Below are positions 42,182 to 50,405 of a stretch of 64,000 nt of DNA, in pieces. How positions within the stretch are numbered: the first letter of the stretch is position 1; each line of letters opens with the position of its first letter. Made by a program: the position numbers and the translations under genes. The stretch is from Pseudomonas knackmussii B13 (lineage in GTDB: Bacteria; Pseudomonadota; Gammaproteobacteria; Pseudomonadales; Pseudomonadaceae). The notes beneath the pieces are model-generated. The model was not told where the DNA came from. It made no database searches and saw nothing but the letters and a program-made list of their open reading frames with translations. The stretch is from assembly GCF_000689415.1 (NCBI RefSeq), contig NZ_HG322950.1, forward strand, positions 4,223,501-4,287,500, in the 5' to 3' direction.

Positions 42182-43456
42182 ATGAAAACAACATGGCTCA
42201 AAACCACTCTCGCACTGACCATCAGCGCCGCCTCTGCCCAGGCCCTGGCCAACGGCATCGCGATTAACGAACAAAGCGCGAGTGGCGCGGGCACCGCCTA
42301 CGCCGGCCGCGCCTCCTCCGCACTGGACGCCAGCACCGTCTTCGGCAACCCGGCCGGCCTGAGCAAGCTCAAGCGCACCGAAGTGAGCGGCGGTCTGGCG
42401 ATCGTCGACGCCAAGGACGACATCAGCGACGCCCAGGGCCCGAACAAGGGTTCCAACAAGGGTGATTCCGTACCGCTGGCCGCCGTTCCGTTCGGCTACG
42501 TCTCCACGCCGATCAACGACGACTTCACCTTCGGCTTCGGCATGTACGTGCCCTACGGCATCATCAACGACTACGAGAACGGCTTCCAGGGCAGCTACCA
42601 CGGCTCTTACAGCAAGGTTCAAGTCATCACCCTGCAGCCAACCATCGCCTACAAGATCAACGACAAGGTCTCCGTTGGCTTCGGTCCGACCATCAACCGC
42701 ATCGACGGCCAGCTGAAGAACGACCTGGCGACCAATGCGCTGAACGGCGGCAAGGGCGACACCCACATCGACATCAAGGGCGACGACACCGCGCTGGGCT
42801 ACAACATCGGCGTGATGGTCGACCTGACCGACGACACCACCTGGGGTCTGACCTACCACTCCAAGGTCGACTACCACCTGGACGGTCGCACCAAGGTCAA
42901 GAACGCGCCTAACGGCCTGGGCCTGAACGGCAGCTACGACGCCAAGCTGGACATCACCCTGCCGGAAAACGTCGATACCTCCTTCACCCACAAGTTCGAC
43001 GACAAGTGGACCGGCTACATCGGCGCCGTCTGGACCCGTTGGAGCCGCCTGGACAAGATCGAGGTGGAGAACAGCGGCGTTCCGGCCCTCGGCCAGGCCC
43101 TGGGCTTCGGCACCATCGGCGAAAACCTGAACTGGAAGGACACCTGGTCCGGCTCCATCGGCGCCTCCTACCAGCTGAACCAGGAGTGGGTGCTGCGTAC
43201 CGGTTACGCCTACGACCCGTCGCCGACCAGCAACGCCGACCGCAACGTGCGCATCCCGGTAGGCGATCGCCAGATCGTCACCTTCGGTGCAGGCTGGTCG
43301 CCGAACGCCGACCTGACCGTCGACGTGGCCTATGCCTACCTCTGGGAAGACACCGCAAGCGTCAACCAGGAAGGCACTGCGCTGCAGCCGGCCTACAGCG
43401 CCAAGTACGACAACAGCGCCAACGGCCTGACCGCCCAGGTCACCTATCGCTTCTGA
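42182..43456 (+). CDS. FadL-family outer membrane transporter
   Basis: A 424-residue OMPP1/FadL/TodX porin. The signal peptide is cleaved near ALA-NG, leaving the family N-terminus NGIAINEQSASGAGTAYAG and the FGNPAGLS plug motif. The rest is beta-barrel ending in the outer-membrane signature QVTYRF. It should take up long-chain fatty acids or hydrophobic compounds. ATG 42182 is chosen for its signal peptide. Two matching palindromes precede it and a strong terminator follows. An acyl-CoA dehydrogenase is encoded 5 kb further on. Confidence 0.93.
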   Translation: MKTTWLKTTLALTISAASAQALANGIAINEQSASGAGTAYAGRASSALDASTVFGNPAGLSKLKRTEVSGGLAIVDAKDDISDAQGPNKGSNKGDSVPLAAVPFGYVSTPINDDFTFGFGMYVPYGIINDYENGFQGSYHGSYSKVQVITLQPTIAYKINDKVSVGFGPTINRIDGQLKNDLATNALNGGKGDTHIDIKGDDTALGYNIGVMVDLTDDTTWGLTYHSKVDYHLDGRTKVKNAPNGLGLNGSYDAKLDITLPENVDTSFTHKFDDKWTGYIGAVWTRWSRLDKIEVENSGVPALGQALGFGTIGENLNWKDTWSGSIGASYQLNQEWVLRTGYAYDPSPTSNADRNVRIPVGDRQIVTFGAGWSPNADLTVDVAYAYLWEDTASVNQEGTALQPAYSAKYDNSANGLTAQVTYRF

Positions 43457-43474
43457 TAGGCCGTAGCGCACAAG

Positions 43475-43502
43475 AAAAAGCCGGGCTTCTGCCCGGCTTT
43501 TT
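43475..43502 (+). terminator. Terminator of the fadL-type gene
   Basis: AAAAAGCCGGGC, loop TTCT, GCCCGGCTTTTT: a perfect stem with T-run, 19 bases after the stop and 16 bases before the insertion sequence. Confidence 0.92.
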
Positions 43503-43565
43503 CGTTTCCCTTGTCCCGTCCTGAATAAGGTTTACACCTTCGCCCTTATTTCAGGAGAGCCCCCG

Positions 43566-43967
43566 ATGGCAGAAGGTGTTCGTCGCAGCCAGCGTGATTA
43601 CACGCTGGCTTTTAAACTGGCGGTGGTCGACCAGGTCGAAAAAGGAGAAATGAGCTACAAGGAGGCTCAGGCCCGCTATGGCATCCAGGGCCGCTCGACG
43701 GTGCTGGTGTGGTTACGCAAGCATGGCCGGCAGGACTGGAACCAGGGCGCCTCCCTTCGAAAGGCTCGGAGCCCGGATATGAATACCCCGAAATTGCCAT
43801 TGACCCCGGAACAACGCATCAAGGAACTCGAGCAGCAGCTTGAGGTGATGAGCCAGAAGGCGCAGTTCTTCGAGGCCGTGGTGAATGTGCTGAAGAATGA
43901 CTACGGCGTTTCGATCGTAAAAAAGCGTCCCGGCAAGTCCTCACGCAAAGGCAAGTCCAAGCGCTGA
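43566..43967 (+). CDS. IS3-family transposase OrfA
   Basis: A 133-residue OrfA: an N-terminal helix-turn-helix (YTLAFKLAVVDQVEKGEMSY, then AQARYGIQGRSTVLVWLRKHG) that binds the inverted repeats, and a leucine-zipper-like segment (RIKELEQQLEVMSQKAQFFEAV-like). The slippery heptamer A-AAA-AAG at 43919-43925 lies in the correct phase to shift ribosomes into the OrfB frame. Confidence 0.93.
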   Translation: MAEGVRRSQRDYTLAFKLAVVDQVEKGEMSYKEAQARYGIQGRSTVLVWLRKHGRQDWNQGASLRKARSPDMNTPKLPLTPEQRIKELEQQLEVMSQKAQFFEAVVNVLKNDYGVSIVKKRPGKSSRKGKSKR

Positions 43968-43990
43968 GTGTTAGCAGGGCTTGCCAGTTC

Positions 43991-44788
43991 ATGGGCATCA
44001 GCCGCCAGGCGTACTACCAGCGCAACCGGGCGGCGGATCAGCGCAGCCAGCAGGATCGACAGATCGCCCAGTTCGTGCGGCAGGTACGGATGCGTCAGCC
44101 GCGCCTGGGAGCACGCAAGCTGCATTATCTGTTGCAGCAGCAAGCGGAAGCCGCGTTGCGAGTTGGGCGCGATCGCCTGTTCCGGGTGCTGGCCGAGCAC
44201 CGCCTGCTGGTTCGACCCAAGCGGGCGTACCACAAGACCACCCACAGTTTTCACCGGTTCCATCGCCATCCCAATCTGCTCAAGCCAGGGCCGCAACAGG
44301 TCTTGCCCGATGCGCCGGAGCGCGTCTGGGTTGCCGACATCACCTATCTGCCCAGCCAGAGCGGCCCGCTGTACCTGAGCCTGGTCACCGACGCCTATTC
44401 GCGCAAGATCGTCGGCCATCACGTCCACGACAGCCTGCACGCCGAGTCGGTGGCCCATGCCTACAGCCAGGCCCTGCGGCGCCGCACGACGCAGGAACCC
44501 CTGGTGCATCACTCCGACCGAGGAATTCAGTACTGCTCGGGGCTTTACCAACGCCTGCACGCGCAGCACGGAGCAATCTGCTCGATGACCGACGGCTACG
44601 ACTGTTACCAGAATGCGCTGGCTGAGCGCGTCAACGGCATCCTGAAGAACGAGTTGCTGGAGCATCCTCCCGCCGACCTCGCGCAGGCGCGCCGCATGGT
44701 GCGTGAAGCCGTCGACATCTATAACCGCGAGCGCCCTCACCTGGCCCTGAAATACAAAACGCCCGATGCGGTGCATCGGGCGTTCTGA
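43991..44788 (+). CDS. IS3-family transposase OrfB (integrase core)
   Basis: A DDE transposase domain, 265 residues from the first ATG, but its frame is open upstream to the slippery site and gives the typical junction SVSRACQFMGISRQAYYQ, so the working product is an OrfAB fusion. Catalytic residues: Asp in VWVADITYL, Asp in VHHSDRGIQY, and Glu in NALAERVNGILKNE. All motifs and the length look intact, so the element may still be active. Confidence 0.92.
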   Translation: MGISRQAYYQRNRAADQRSQQDRQIAQFVRQVRMRQPRLGARKLHYLLQQQAEAALRVGRDRLFRVLAEHRLLVRPKRAYHKTTHSFHRFHRHPNLLKPGPQQVLPDAPERVWVADITYLPSQSGPLYLSLVTDAYSRKIVGHHVHDSLHAESVAHAYSQALRRRTTQEPLVHHSDRGIQYCSGLYQRLHAQHGAICSMTDGYDCYQNALAERVNGILKNELLEHPPADLAQARRMVREAVDIYNRERPHLALKYKTPDAVHRAF

Positions 44789-44841
44789 GGTCTGGAGCAT
44801 GGCCTGAGAGGTGTAAACCTATTTCAGGACTAGACACCTAT

Positions 44842-45777
44842 TCAGCCCTGCGGCGGCACCGGCGGCTGCTTGTTGCGCTTGAACAGCCGGCTGAGCCAGC
44901 CGAACGCAAGCACCGGCAGCAACCACAGCTTCTTCAGCAAGACCAGCATCGAGGCGAGCAGCCCCACCTTGGCAGCCAGCTTGCCGGCCACCAGCGCGCC
45001 CAGGCCATAGGCGGCCACCTTGTCCAACTCCGGGTTGAAGTCCATGTAGCGGTTGCCCGGGTTGAACTCGGTCATGGCCAGCACGCTTGCAAGGTTCTTC
45101 TCGATCAGCGGCAACTGCTCCATGCCGGCGATGAAATTCAGCACCAGCACGCCTTTGCGCCCAAGCACGCGGATGTTGTAGTTCAGCGTGTGCTCCTTGG
45201 CGTCGCCGAACTTCAATTCCTTGGCCCAGTACAGTTTCTTGCCCTCGGCGTCGTAGTGCGGCGGCGTTGCCCAGCCGACAAGTTCGATCGGCTCGAAACC
45301 CTGCTTGATCCGTTCCGGATTGGCTTCGCGCATGTCCTGCTGCATGTCCTTGAGCATGCTCGTGTAGTCGATACGCCCGGCGTCCTCGTCGGACACATAG
45401 CCATCGGCCTCGTACTGCACGATGACAGCCCAGGCCTGCGGATCGAACGGCGAGACTCTGGCCGGCATCAGCAGGCCCAGCGGCGGCGTGGTGCGCGGCG
45501 GGTTGCCCCAGGCCTCGAGCACCGCCTCTGCGTCCTTGCCGTCGAGGAAGACGAAGCTGTCTGGCAGGTCGAAGGTGGCCAGGTTGTCGCCAACCACGAT
45601 CTTGCCCTTCTGGAATTTCAGGCGGGCGACGAATTCCTCGGTGGTCTGTGGCTTGCTTTCGGCGACACCGGGCACGTCGGCTTGTGCCTGGGTAGTGATC
45701 GGCTGTGCGGCGACGGCCACACCGAGGGGAAGCGCCTGGGTGAGGAAGAGGGCCAGGCAGAGGCTCTTACCATCCAT
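44842..45777 (-). CDS. DUF2167 membrane protein
   Basis: A 311-residue protein. The signal peptide (SLCLALFLTQALPLGVAVAAQP) is followed by a periplasmic DUF2167 domain (LPDSFVFLDGKDAEAVLEAWGNPP, VIVQYEADGYVSDEDAG, LVGWATPPHYDAEGKKLYWAKEL-like). Two hydrophobic helices near the C-terminus (about 255-295) and a basic tail (LFKRNKQPPVPPQG) complete it. Function unknown. An IS3 element has inserted just downstream of its stop. Confidence 0.85.
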   Translation of the reverse strand: MDGKSLCLALFLTQALPLGVAVAAQPITTQAQADVPGVAESKPQTTEEFVARLKFQKGKIVVGDNLATFDLPDSFVFLDGKDAEAVLEAWGNPPRTTPPLGLLMPARVSPFDPQAWAVIVQYEADGYVSDEDAGRIDYTSMLKDMQQDMREANPERIKQGFEPIELVGWATPPHYDAEGKKLYWAKELKFGDAKEHTLNYNIRVLGRKGVLVLNFIAGMEQLPLIEKNLASVLAMTEFNPGNRYMDFNPELDKVAAYGLGALVAGKLAAKVGLLASMLVLLKKLWLLPVLAFGWLSRLFKRNKQPPVPPQG

Positions 45778-45877
45778 GAGAAGGCTCCTGTGAGGAATGA
45801 TCGATCCTTGATGACAGGTCGCGGCGGCGCGCGACCCTCGACATTATTCCTTACAAATGCGCCCTCCTGCCAGTTGC

Positions 45878-46432
45878 TCAAGGCTGGCTGGCGATGGCCT
45901 TCTCGATGGCCGCCTGCAACGCTGGATCATCCGGCTTGGTGAGGCTGGGGAACTCGCCGACCACCTTGCCCTGGCGGTCCACCACGTACTTGTAGAAGTT
46001 CCAGCGCGGCGCCTGGTCGGCCTGGCGCGCCAGTTCCTTGAACAGCGGGATGGCGTCGTCGCCGCGTACCGGCTGCACCTGGGTCATGTTGAAGGTCACG
46101 CCGTAGTTGCCGTAGCAGACCTTGGCGGTCACTTCGGTGTCGGCATCTTCCTGCTTGAAGTCATCGGACGGCACGCCAAGCACTTCCAGGCCCTGTCCCT
46201 TGTAGCGCTGGTAGATCGCCTCCAGGCCCTTGAACTGAGGAGTGAAGCCGCAGTGACTGGCGGTATTGACCACCAGCAGCGGCTTGCCGGCGTAGAGCTC
46301 GCAGAGATCGAGATCGACCTTGGAGCGCAGCTTCTGCAAGTGCCCCTGCTGTGCGAGCAGCGGCGGACAGTCGGCGGCCTGCGCGGCCAGGGGTGCGAAG
46401 AAGAACAGGCTGATGAGCAGGTAGCGGGACAT
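45878..46432 (-). CDS. Secreted glutathione peroxidase-like protein
   Basis: A 184-residue Cys-type glutathione peroxidase with a signal peptide (LLISLFFFAPLAAQAAD). The peroxidatic Cys is in VVNTASHCGFTPQF, and the Trp and Asn of the tetrad are in APRWNFYKYVVD. The usual FPCNQF reads VPSDDF, and a Cys in VCYGNYGVTFNM is a candidate resolving residue. It is probably reduced by thioredoxin-like partners in the periplasm. ATG 46432 begins the signal peptide; the longer frame upstream is intergenic. Confidence 0.87.
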   Translation of the reverse strand: MSRYLLISLFFFAPLAAQAADCPPLLAQQGHLQKLRSKVDLDLCELYAGKPLLVVNTASHCGFTPQFKGLEAIYQRYKGQGLEVLGVPSDDFKQEDADTEVTAKVCYGNYGVTFNMTQVQPVRGDDAIPLFKELARQADQAPRWNFYKYVVDRQGKVVGEFPSLTKPDDPALQAAIEKAIASQP

Positions 46433-46490
46433 GTGCGGATTCCTCGAGTAATCGAGTGACGCTACTCTCCTGCCCCGCCCGCGGCAATCC

Positions 46491-46616
46491 TCAGAAGCAA
46501 TGCCCCAGGCCGGCCTGCAGCAGCGCCAGGCCGCCATGCGCCCAGCCCCACCAGGCCAGGCCCAGCAGCAGCGCTGCCAGCAGGCCTAGCCCGAGTTGCA
46601 GGACTCGCGGACTCAC
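46491..46616 (-). CDS. 41-residue membrane peptide coupled to the MFS gene
   Basis: A GTG-started frame whose first four bases (GTGA) overlap the MFS stop codon. The product is 41 residues: a short polar start (MSPRVLQ), one strongly hydrophobic helix (LGLGLLAALLLGLAWWGWA) and a short tail ending GHCF. Overlap of GTG with TGA is a common coupling signal. It could be an accessory subunit of the exporter. No family is recognised. Confidence 0.5.
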   Translation of the reverse strand: MSPRVLQLGLGLLAALLLGLAWWGWAHGGLALLQAGLGHCF

Positions 46617-47818
46617 GCGACCTCCGCGGCAGCCAGGCGCGCCACCGGGCGCTCGCGCACCGGCCAGTTGAGCAGGCCGGCGAGCAGCGAGAGCAGGATG
46701 GAAATCTGCCAGACCAGGTCGTAGTTGCCGGTGTGGTCATAAACGTAACCGCCCAGCCAGCCGCCGAGGAAAGCGCCGATCTGGTGGAACAGGAAGGTGA
46801 TGCCACCAAGCATCGACAGGTTACGTACGCCGAACAGGGTCGCCACCGTGCCGTTGGTGAGCGGCACCGTGGACAGCCACAGCAGGCCCATGGCGATGCC
46901 GAAGGCGTAGGCCGTCCATACCGTCAGCGGCGCCCAAAGGAAGGCGAGTATCACCAGACCACGGATCAGGTAGAGCGCAGTCAGCAACTTCGGCTTGCTC
47001 CAGCGACCGCCGAGCCAGCCGGCGAGGTAGGTACCGAACACGTTGAACAGCCCGACCAGCGCCAGCACCGTGGTGCCGACCGTGGCCGGCAGGTGACGGT
47101 CCACCAGATAGGCCGGCAGGTGCACGCCGATGAACACCACCTGGAAGCCACAGACGAAGAAGCCCAGCGAAAGCAGCCAGAAGCCCGAATGCCCACAGGC
47201 CTCGCGCAGCGCCTCGCCCAGGGACTGTTCATGGGCCAGCACCGGCAGCGGCTTGTCGCGCATCAGGCCGGCCAGCGGCACGATCAGCGCCACCAGCAGG
47301 CCGAGGGCAAGCAACGCCGTCGACCAACCGAGCCAGCCGATCAGCCCGAGGGTGCCGGGCAGCATGGCGAACTGGCCGAAGGAGCCGGCGGCGGCGGAAA
47401 TGCCCATCGCCATGCTGCGCTTCTCCAGCGGAACGGCGCGGCCGACCGCGCCGAGAATCACCGAGAAGGAAGTGCCCGAAAGGCCGATGCCGATCAGCAG
47501 ACCGGCGCTCAGCGACAGGCTGGCAGCCGAGTCGGCATGCCCCATCAGCACCAGGCCCACGGCGTACAGCAGCCCGCCGACCAACACGGCGCGCCCTGCG
47601 CCGTAGCGGTCAGCCAGGGCGCCAGTGAACGGCTGGGCGATGCCCCAGATCAGGTTCTGCAGGGCAATGGCAAAGGCGAACACCTCACGCCCCCAGCCGA
47701 ACTCGGCGCTCATTGGCGCGAGGAACAGGCCGAAGCCGTGGCGAGTGCCCAGCGACAAGGCCAGGATCAGGGCGCCGGACAAGAGGATCCAGAATCCCGT
47801 GCGCGACAGCTTGGACAT
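46613..47818 (-). CDS. MFS transporter
   Basis: A 401-residue MFS protein with 12 helices. The early motif WILLSGALILALSLGTRHGFGLFL and motif A GALADRYGAGRAVLVGG (near residue 62) are clear. It belongs to the monocarboxylate/oxalate-like MFS branch. The palindrome GGGTATATACCC lies just upstream, and a near-identical one lies upstream of the neighbouring MarR gene, so MarR probably represses it. The substrate is unknown. Confidence 0.88.
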   Translation of the reverse strand: MSKLSRTGFWILLSGALILALSLGTRHGFGLFLAPMSAEFGWGREVFAFAIALQNLIWGIAQPFTGALADRYGAGRAVLVGGLLYAVGLVLMGHADSAASLSLSAGLLIGIGLSGTSFSVILGAVGRAVPLEKRSMAMGISAAAGSFGQFAMLPGTLGLIGWLGWSTALLALGLLVALIVPLAGLMRDKPLPVLAHEQSLGEALREACGHSGFWLLSLGFFVCGFQVVFIGVHLPAYLVDRHLPATVGTTVLALVGLFNVFGTYLAGWLGGRWSKPKLLTALYLIRGLVILAFLWAPLTVWTAYAFGIAMGLLWLSTVPLTNGTVATLFGVRNLSMLGGITFLFHQIGAFLGGWLGGYVYDHTGNYDLVWQISILLSLLAGLLNWPVRERPVARLAAAEVA

Positions 47819-47836
47819 TGTTCTTATCTCCAGTAG

Positions 47837-47848
47837 GGGTATATACCC
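47837..47848. promoter_or_regulatory. Putative MarR operator before the MFS gene
   Basis: GGGTATATACCC, a perfect 12-base palindrome, 19 bases before the MFS start codon. It is matched at 11 of 12 positions by GTGTATATACCC upstream of the marR gene. Confidence 0.65.
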
Positions 47849-47882
47849 GCTTCAATCCGTTCATTCGCCCGAACCCGTCGGT

Positions 47883-48299
47883 TCAGCCGAGGCTTTCCAA
47901 TTCACCAAGCAATGCCATCAACTGCGCGCGATTGGCCTCGCCGAGTTGCTCATGCATGCGCTGCTGCGCCGCCTCCCAAGGCGCGGCGCCCTGCTCCAGG
48001 CGCTCGCGACCGGCCTCGGTGAGCAGCACCAGGCGGTTGCGCTGGTCGCCAGCGTCGCCCTGCAACTGCACCAGACCTTCGGCCTGCAGCGGCTTGAGGT
48101 TGCGCCCGAGGGTGCTGCGGTCCAGGCCCATGGCATCCGCGAGCGCAGAAATGCTCGGCTCGTCGAGGCGTGCCAGATGGCGCAGCAGGGAAAATTGCGC
48201 GACCGTCAGCCCGATGCCTTGCAAGGCATCGTCGTAGACACGGGTGACGCCTCGCGCAGCACGGCGCAATTGGGTGCAAAGGCATTGGGTCTTGAGCAT
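47883..48299 (-). CDS. MarR-family regulator
   Basis: A 138-residue winged-helix regulator: GLTVAQFSLLRHLARLDEPSIS, then the recognition helix ALADAMGLDRSTLGRNLKPLQAEGLV and wing DAGDQRNRLVLLTEAGRERL. Cys5 and Cys7 near the start (MLKTQCLCTQL) could allow redox sensing. ATG 48299 immediately follows an operator-like palindrome, suggesting autorepression. It is upstream of the MFS gene on the same strand and divergent from the acyl-CoA dehydrogenase gene. Confidence 0.89.
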   Translation of the reverse strand: MLKTQCLCTQLRRAARGVTRVYDDALQGIGLTVAQFSLLRHLARLDEPSISALADAMGLDRSTLGRNLKPLQAEGLVQLQGDAGDQRNRLVLLTEAGRERLEQGAAPWEAAQQRMHEQLGEANRAQLMALLGELESLG

Positions 48300-48302
48300 T
48301 GC

Positions 48303-48314
48303 GTGTATATACCC
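48303..48314. promoter_or_regulatory. Putative MarR operator before marR
   Basis: GTGTATATACCC, nearly identical to the palindrome before the MFS gene, four bases upstream of the marR start codon. It lies in the 147-base region shared with the divergent acyl-CoA dehydrogenase gene. Confidence 0.65.
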
Positions 48315-48446
48315 GCGATACCTGGGAGCGTCAATCGCGCGGTGACCGATTGTCCTTTCTGCCAGATGGCGGTTGTTGCCGCTGCCAAGGGCAGGCGCGG
48401 CGGCCGGCCGTATAACTGCGCCGACAGTCCCACCGAGATCACTGCG

Positions 48447-50267
48447 ATGCCCCTCTACAAAGCCCCGCTGCGCGACACCCGCTTCCTGCTCAACGAGGTC
48501 TTCGACTTCCCCGAGCACTATCGCAACCTGATCAACGGAGCCGACGCCACGCCGGACATGGTCGACGCCATCCTAGGCGAGTGCGCGAAGCTCTGCGAGG
48601 AAGTCGTCGCCCCGCTCTACCACTCCGGCGACGAGGAAGGCTGCCACCTGGTAAACGGCGAGGTACGCACGCCCAAGGGCTTCAAGGAAGCCTACGACGC
48701 CTACGTGGCCGGCGGCTGGCAGGGCCTCTCGCACCCGGTGGAATACGGCGGCCAGGGCCTGCCGATGAGCCTGGGCGCGCTCAAGCAGGAGATGCTCGGC
48801 ACCGCCAACTGGCCGTTCTCCATGTATCCGGGCCTGTCGCTTGGCGCGATGAACACGGTTATGCAGCACGGCTCCGAGGAACAGAAGCGCACCTACCTGA
48901 CACCCCTCACCGAGGGCCGCTGGGGCGGCACCATGTGCCTTACCGAACCGCAGTGCGGCACCGACCTTGGCCAGGTGAAGACTCGCGCCGAAGCCAACGC
49001 CGACGGCAGCTACGCCATCAGCGGCACCAAGATCTTCATTTCCTCGGGCGACCACGACCTCACCGAGAACATCGTGCACATCGTCCTCGCCCGCCTGCCT
49101 GACGCGCCCAAGGGCACTCGCGGCATCTCGCTGTTCATCGTGCCCAAGTTCCTGCCGAACACCGAGGGCGGCGTGGGCGAACGCAACGGCGTGAGCTGCG
49201 GCGCGCTGGAGAAGAAGATGGGCATCAAGGCCTCGGCGACCTGCGTGATGAACTTCGACGGCGCCACCGGCTACCTCATCGGCCCACCGAACAAGGGCCT
49301 GGAATGCATGTTCACCTTCATGAACAGCGCCCGCATCGGCACCGCCATCCAGGGCGTCGCTACCGCCGAGCTGGCCTACCAGGGCGCGCTAGCCTATGCC
49401 CGCGAGCGCCGCTCGATGCGCGCGCTATCCGGGACCAAGGAGCCGGAACAGGTCGCCGACAGCCTCATGCACCACGGCGACGTGCGCCGTATGCTGCTGA
49501 CCCAGAAGGCCGTGGCCGAGGGCGGCCGCGCGCTGGTCTACCTGGCCACGCAGTACGCCGACAAGATGATCCAGGGCCTGCTGACCGGCGACAACGCCGA
49601 GTACGAGCGCTGGGACGACAAGCTCGGCTTCCTTACCCCGATCCTCAAGGGCTGCCTCACCGAACTGGGCCTGGAAAGCGCCAACCTGGGCATGCAGGTG
49701 TTCGGCGGCCACGGCTACATCCGCGAGCACGGCATGGAGCAGATCGTCCGCGATGCGCGCATCGCCACGCTTTATGAAGGCACCACCGGCATCCAGGCGC
49801 TGGACCTGCTCGGCCGCAAGGTCCTGCTGATGACACACGGCAAGGCCGTACGCGACTTCACCAAGGTGGTCGGCAGGTTTGCTGTCGATCTGCTCAAGCA
49901 AGAACCGGCCATGCGCGGCCGCGCCCTCACCCTGCTCAAGCTCTGCGCGCAATGGAACCTGCTGACCCTGCGCATCGCCCTCACCGCCCGCAAGGAACGC
50001 GACCTGGTGGGCACCGCCAGCCACGACTACCTGATGTTCTCCGGCTACGTCGCCCTGGCCTACTCCTGGGCGCTGCAGGAAGCCGCGGCACGCAAGCGCC
50101 TGCGCCAGGGCGGCGGCGAGTCGAGCGACTTCTACAAGGCGAAGATCGCCACCAGCGACTTCTACTTCGCCCGCCTGCTGCCGCGCGCCAAGGGCCACGC
50201 GGCGGCGATGGGCAAGCCGGTGAAGTCGGTGATGGGGCTGAAGGCGGAGCATTTCGCCTTCGAGTAA
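48447..50267 (+). CDS. Acyl-CoA dehydrogenase (DmdC-like)
   Basis: A 606-residue flavoprotein of the long acyl-CoA dehydrogenase group that includes 3-methylmercaptopropionyl-CoA dehydrogenases. FAD-contact segments: TEPQCGTDLGQVKTRA and GTKIFISSGDHDLTENI. Substrate-side region: YARERRSMRALSG. Catalytic region near the C-terminal third: GGHGYIREHGMEQIVRDARI, then LYEGTTGIQALDLLGRK. ATG 48447 (MPLYKAPLRDTRF) is chosen; the longer frame upstream crosses marR. It is divergent from marR. The substrate is unknown. Confidence 0.91.
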   Translation: MPLYKAPLRDTRFLLNEVFDFPEHYRNLINGADATPDMVDAILGECAKLCEEVVAPLYHSGDEEGCHLVNGEVRTPKGFKEAYDAYVAGGWQGLSHPVEYGGQGLPMSLGALKQEMLGTANWPFSMYPGLSLGAMNTVMQHGSEEQKRTYLTPLTEGRWGGTMCLTEPQCGTDLGQVKTRAEANADGSYAISGTKIFISSGDHDLTENIVHIVLARLPDAPKGTRGISLFIVPKFLPNTEGGVGERNGVSCGALEKKMGIKASATCVMNFDGATGYLIGPPNKGLECMFTFMNSARIGTAIQGVATAELAYQGALAYARERRSMRALSGTKEPEQVADSLMHHGDVRRMLLTQKAVAEGGRALVYLATQYADKMIQGLLTGDNAEYERWDDKLGFLTPILKGCLTELGLESANLGMQVFGGHGYIREHGMEQIVRDARIATLYEGTTGIQALDLLGRKVLLMTHGKAVRDFTKVVGRFAVDLLKQEPAMRGRALTLLKLCAQWNLLTLRIALTARKERDLVGTASHDYLMFSGYVALAYSWALQEAAARKRLRQGGGESSDFYKAKIATSDFYFARLLPRAKGHAAAMGKPVKSVMGLKAEHFAFE

Positions 50268-50279
50268 TGCGAGAACCTG

Positions 50280-50326
50280 GTAGGAGCGGACCTTGTCCGC
50301 GAATCGCGCGCATGGCGCGCTCCTAC
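50280..50326. repeat. REPIN (inverted REP pair)
   Basis: GTAGGAGCGGACCTTGTCCGC arm and an inverted arm ending GCGCGCTCCTAC, between the convergent acyl-CoA dehydrogenase and helicase genes. Confidence 0.85.
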
Positions 50327-50332
50327 AGTTTT

Positions 50333-50351
50333 TTCGCGGATGAGATCCTAC
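50333..50351. repeat. Inverted single REP element
   Basis: TTCGCGGATGAGATCCTAC, the reverse of the half-elements at 18713 and 34216, seven bases after a REPIN. Confidence 0.6.
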
Positions 50352-50405
50352 AGATCAAAAGTGTGCGGCGGATGTCCGGTTCCGGTCACCCGCCCAGGCC
50401 GAGGC

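Larger units (their letters stand above)
43518..44830 (+). mobile_element. IS3-family insertion sequence
   Basis: A complete element of about 1.31 kb. The ends GTCCTGAATAAGGTTTACAC and, inverted, GTCCTGAAATAGGTTTACAC differ by two bases and continue ..CT on both sides. It encodes OrfA and OrfB joined by a -1 frameshift site (A-AAA-AAG at 43919-43925). No 3-4 bp target duplication is evident: CCC or CCG stands before the left end, TAG or CTA after the right. It sits between the porin terminator and the DUF2167 gene. Confidence 0.9.

Noticed and set aside
43514..44834. Target-site duplication around the IS3 element
   Set aside because: Three- and four-base flanks differ on the two sides under either choice of end.
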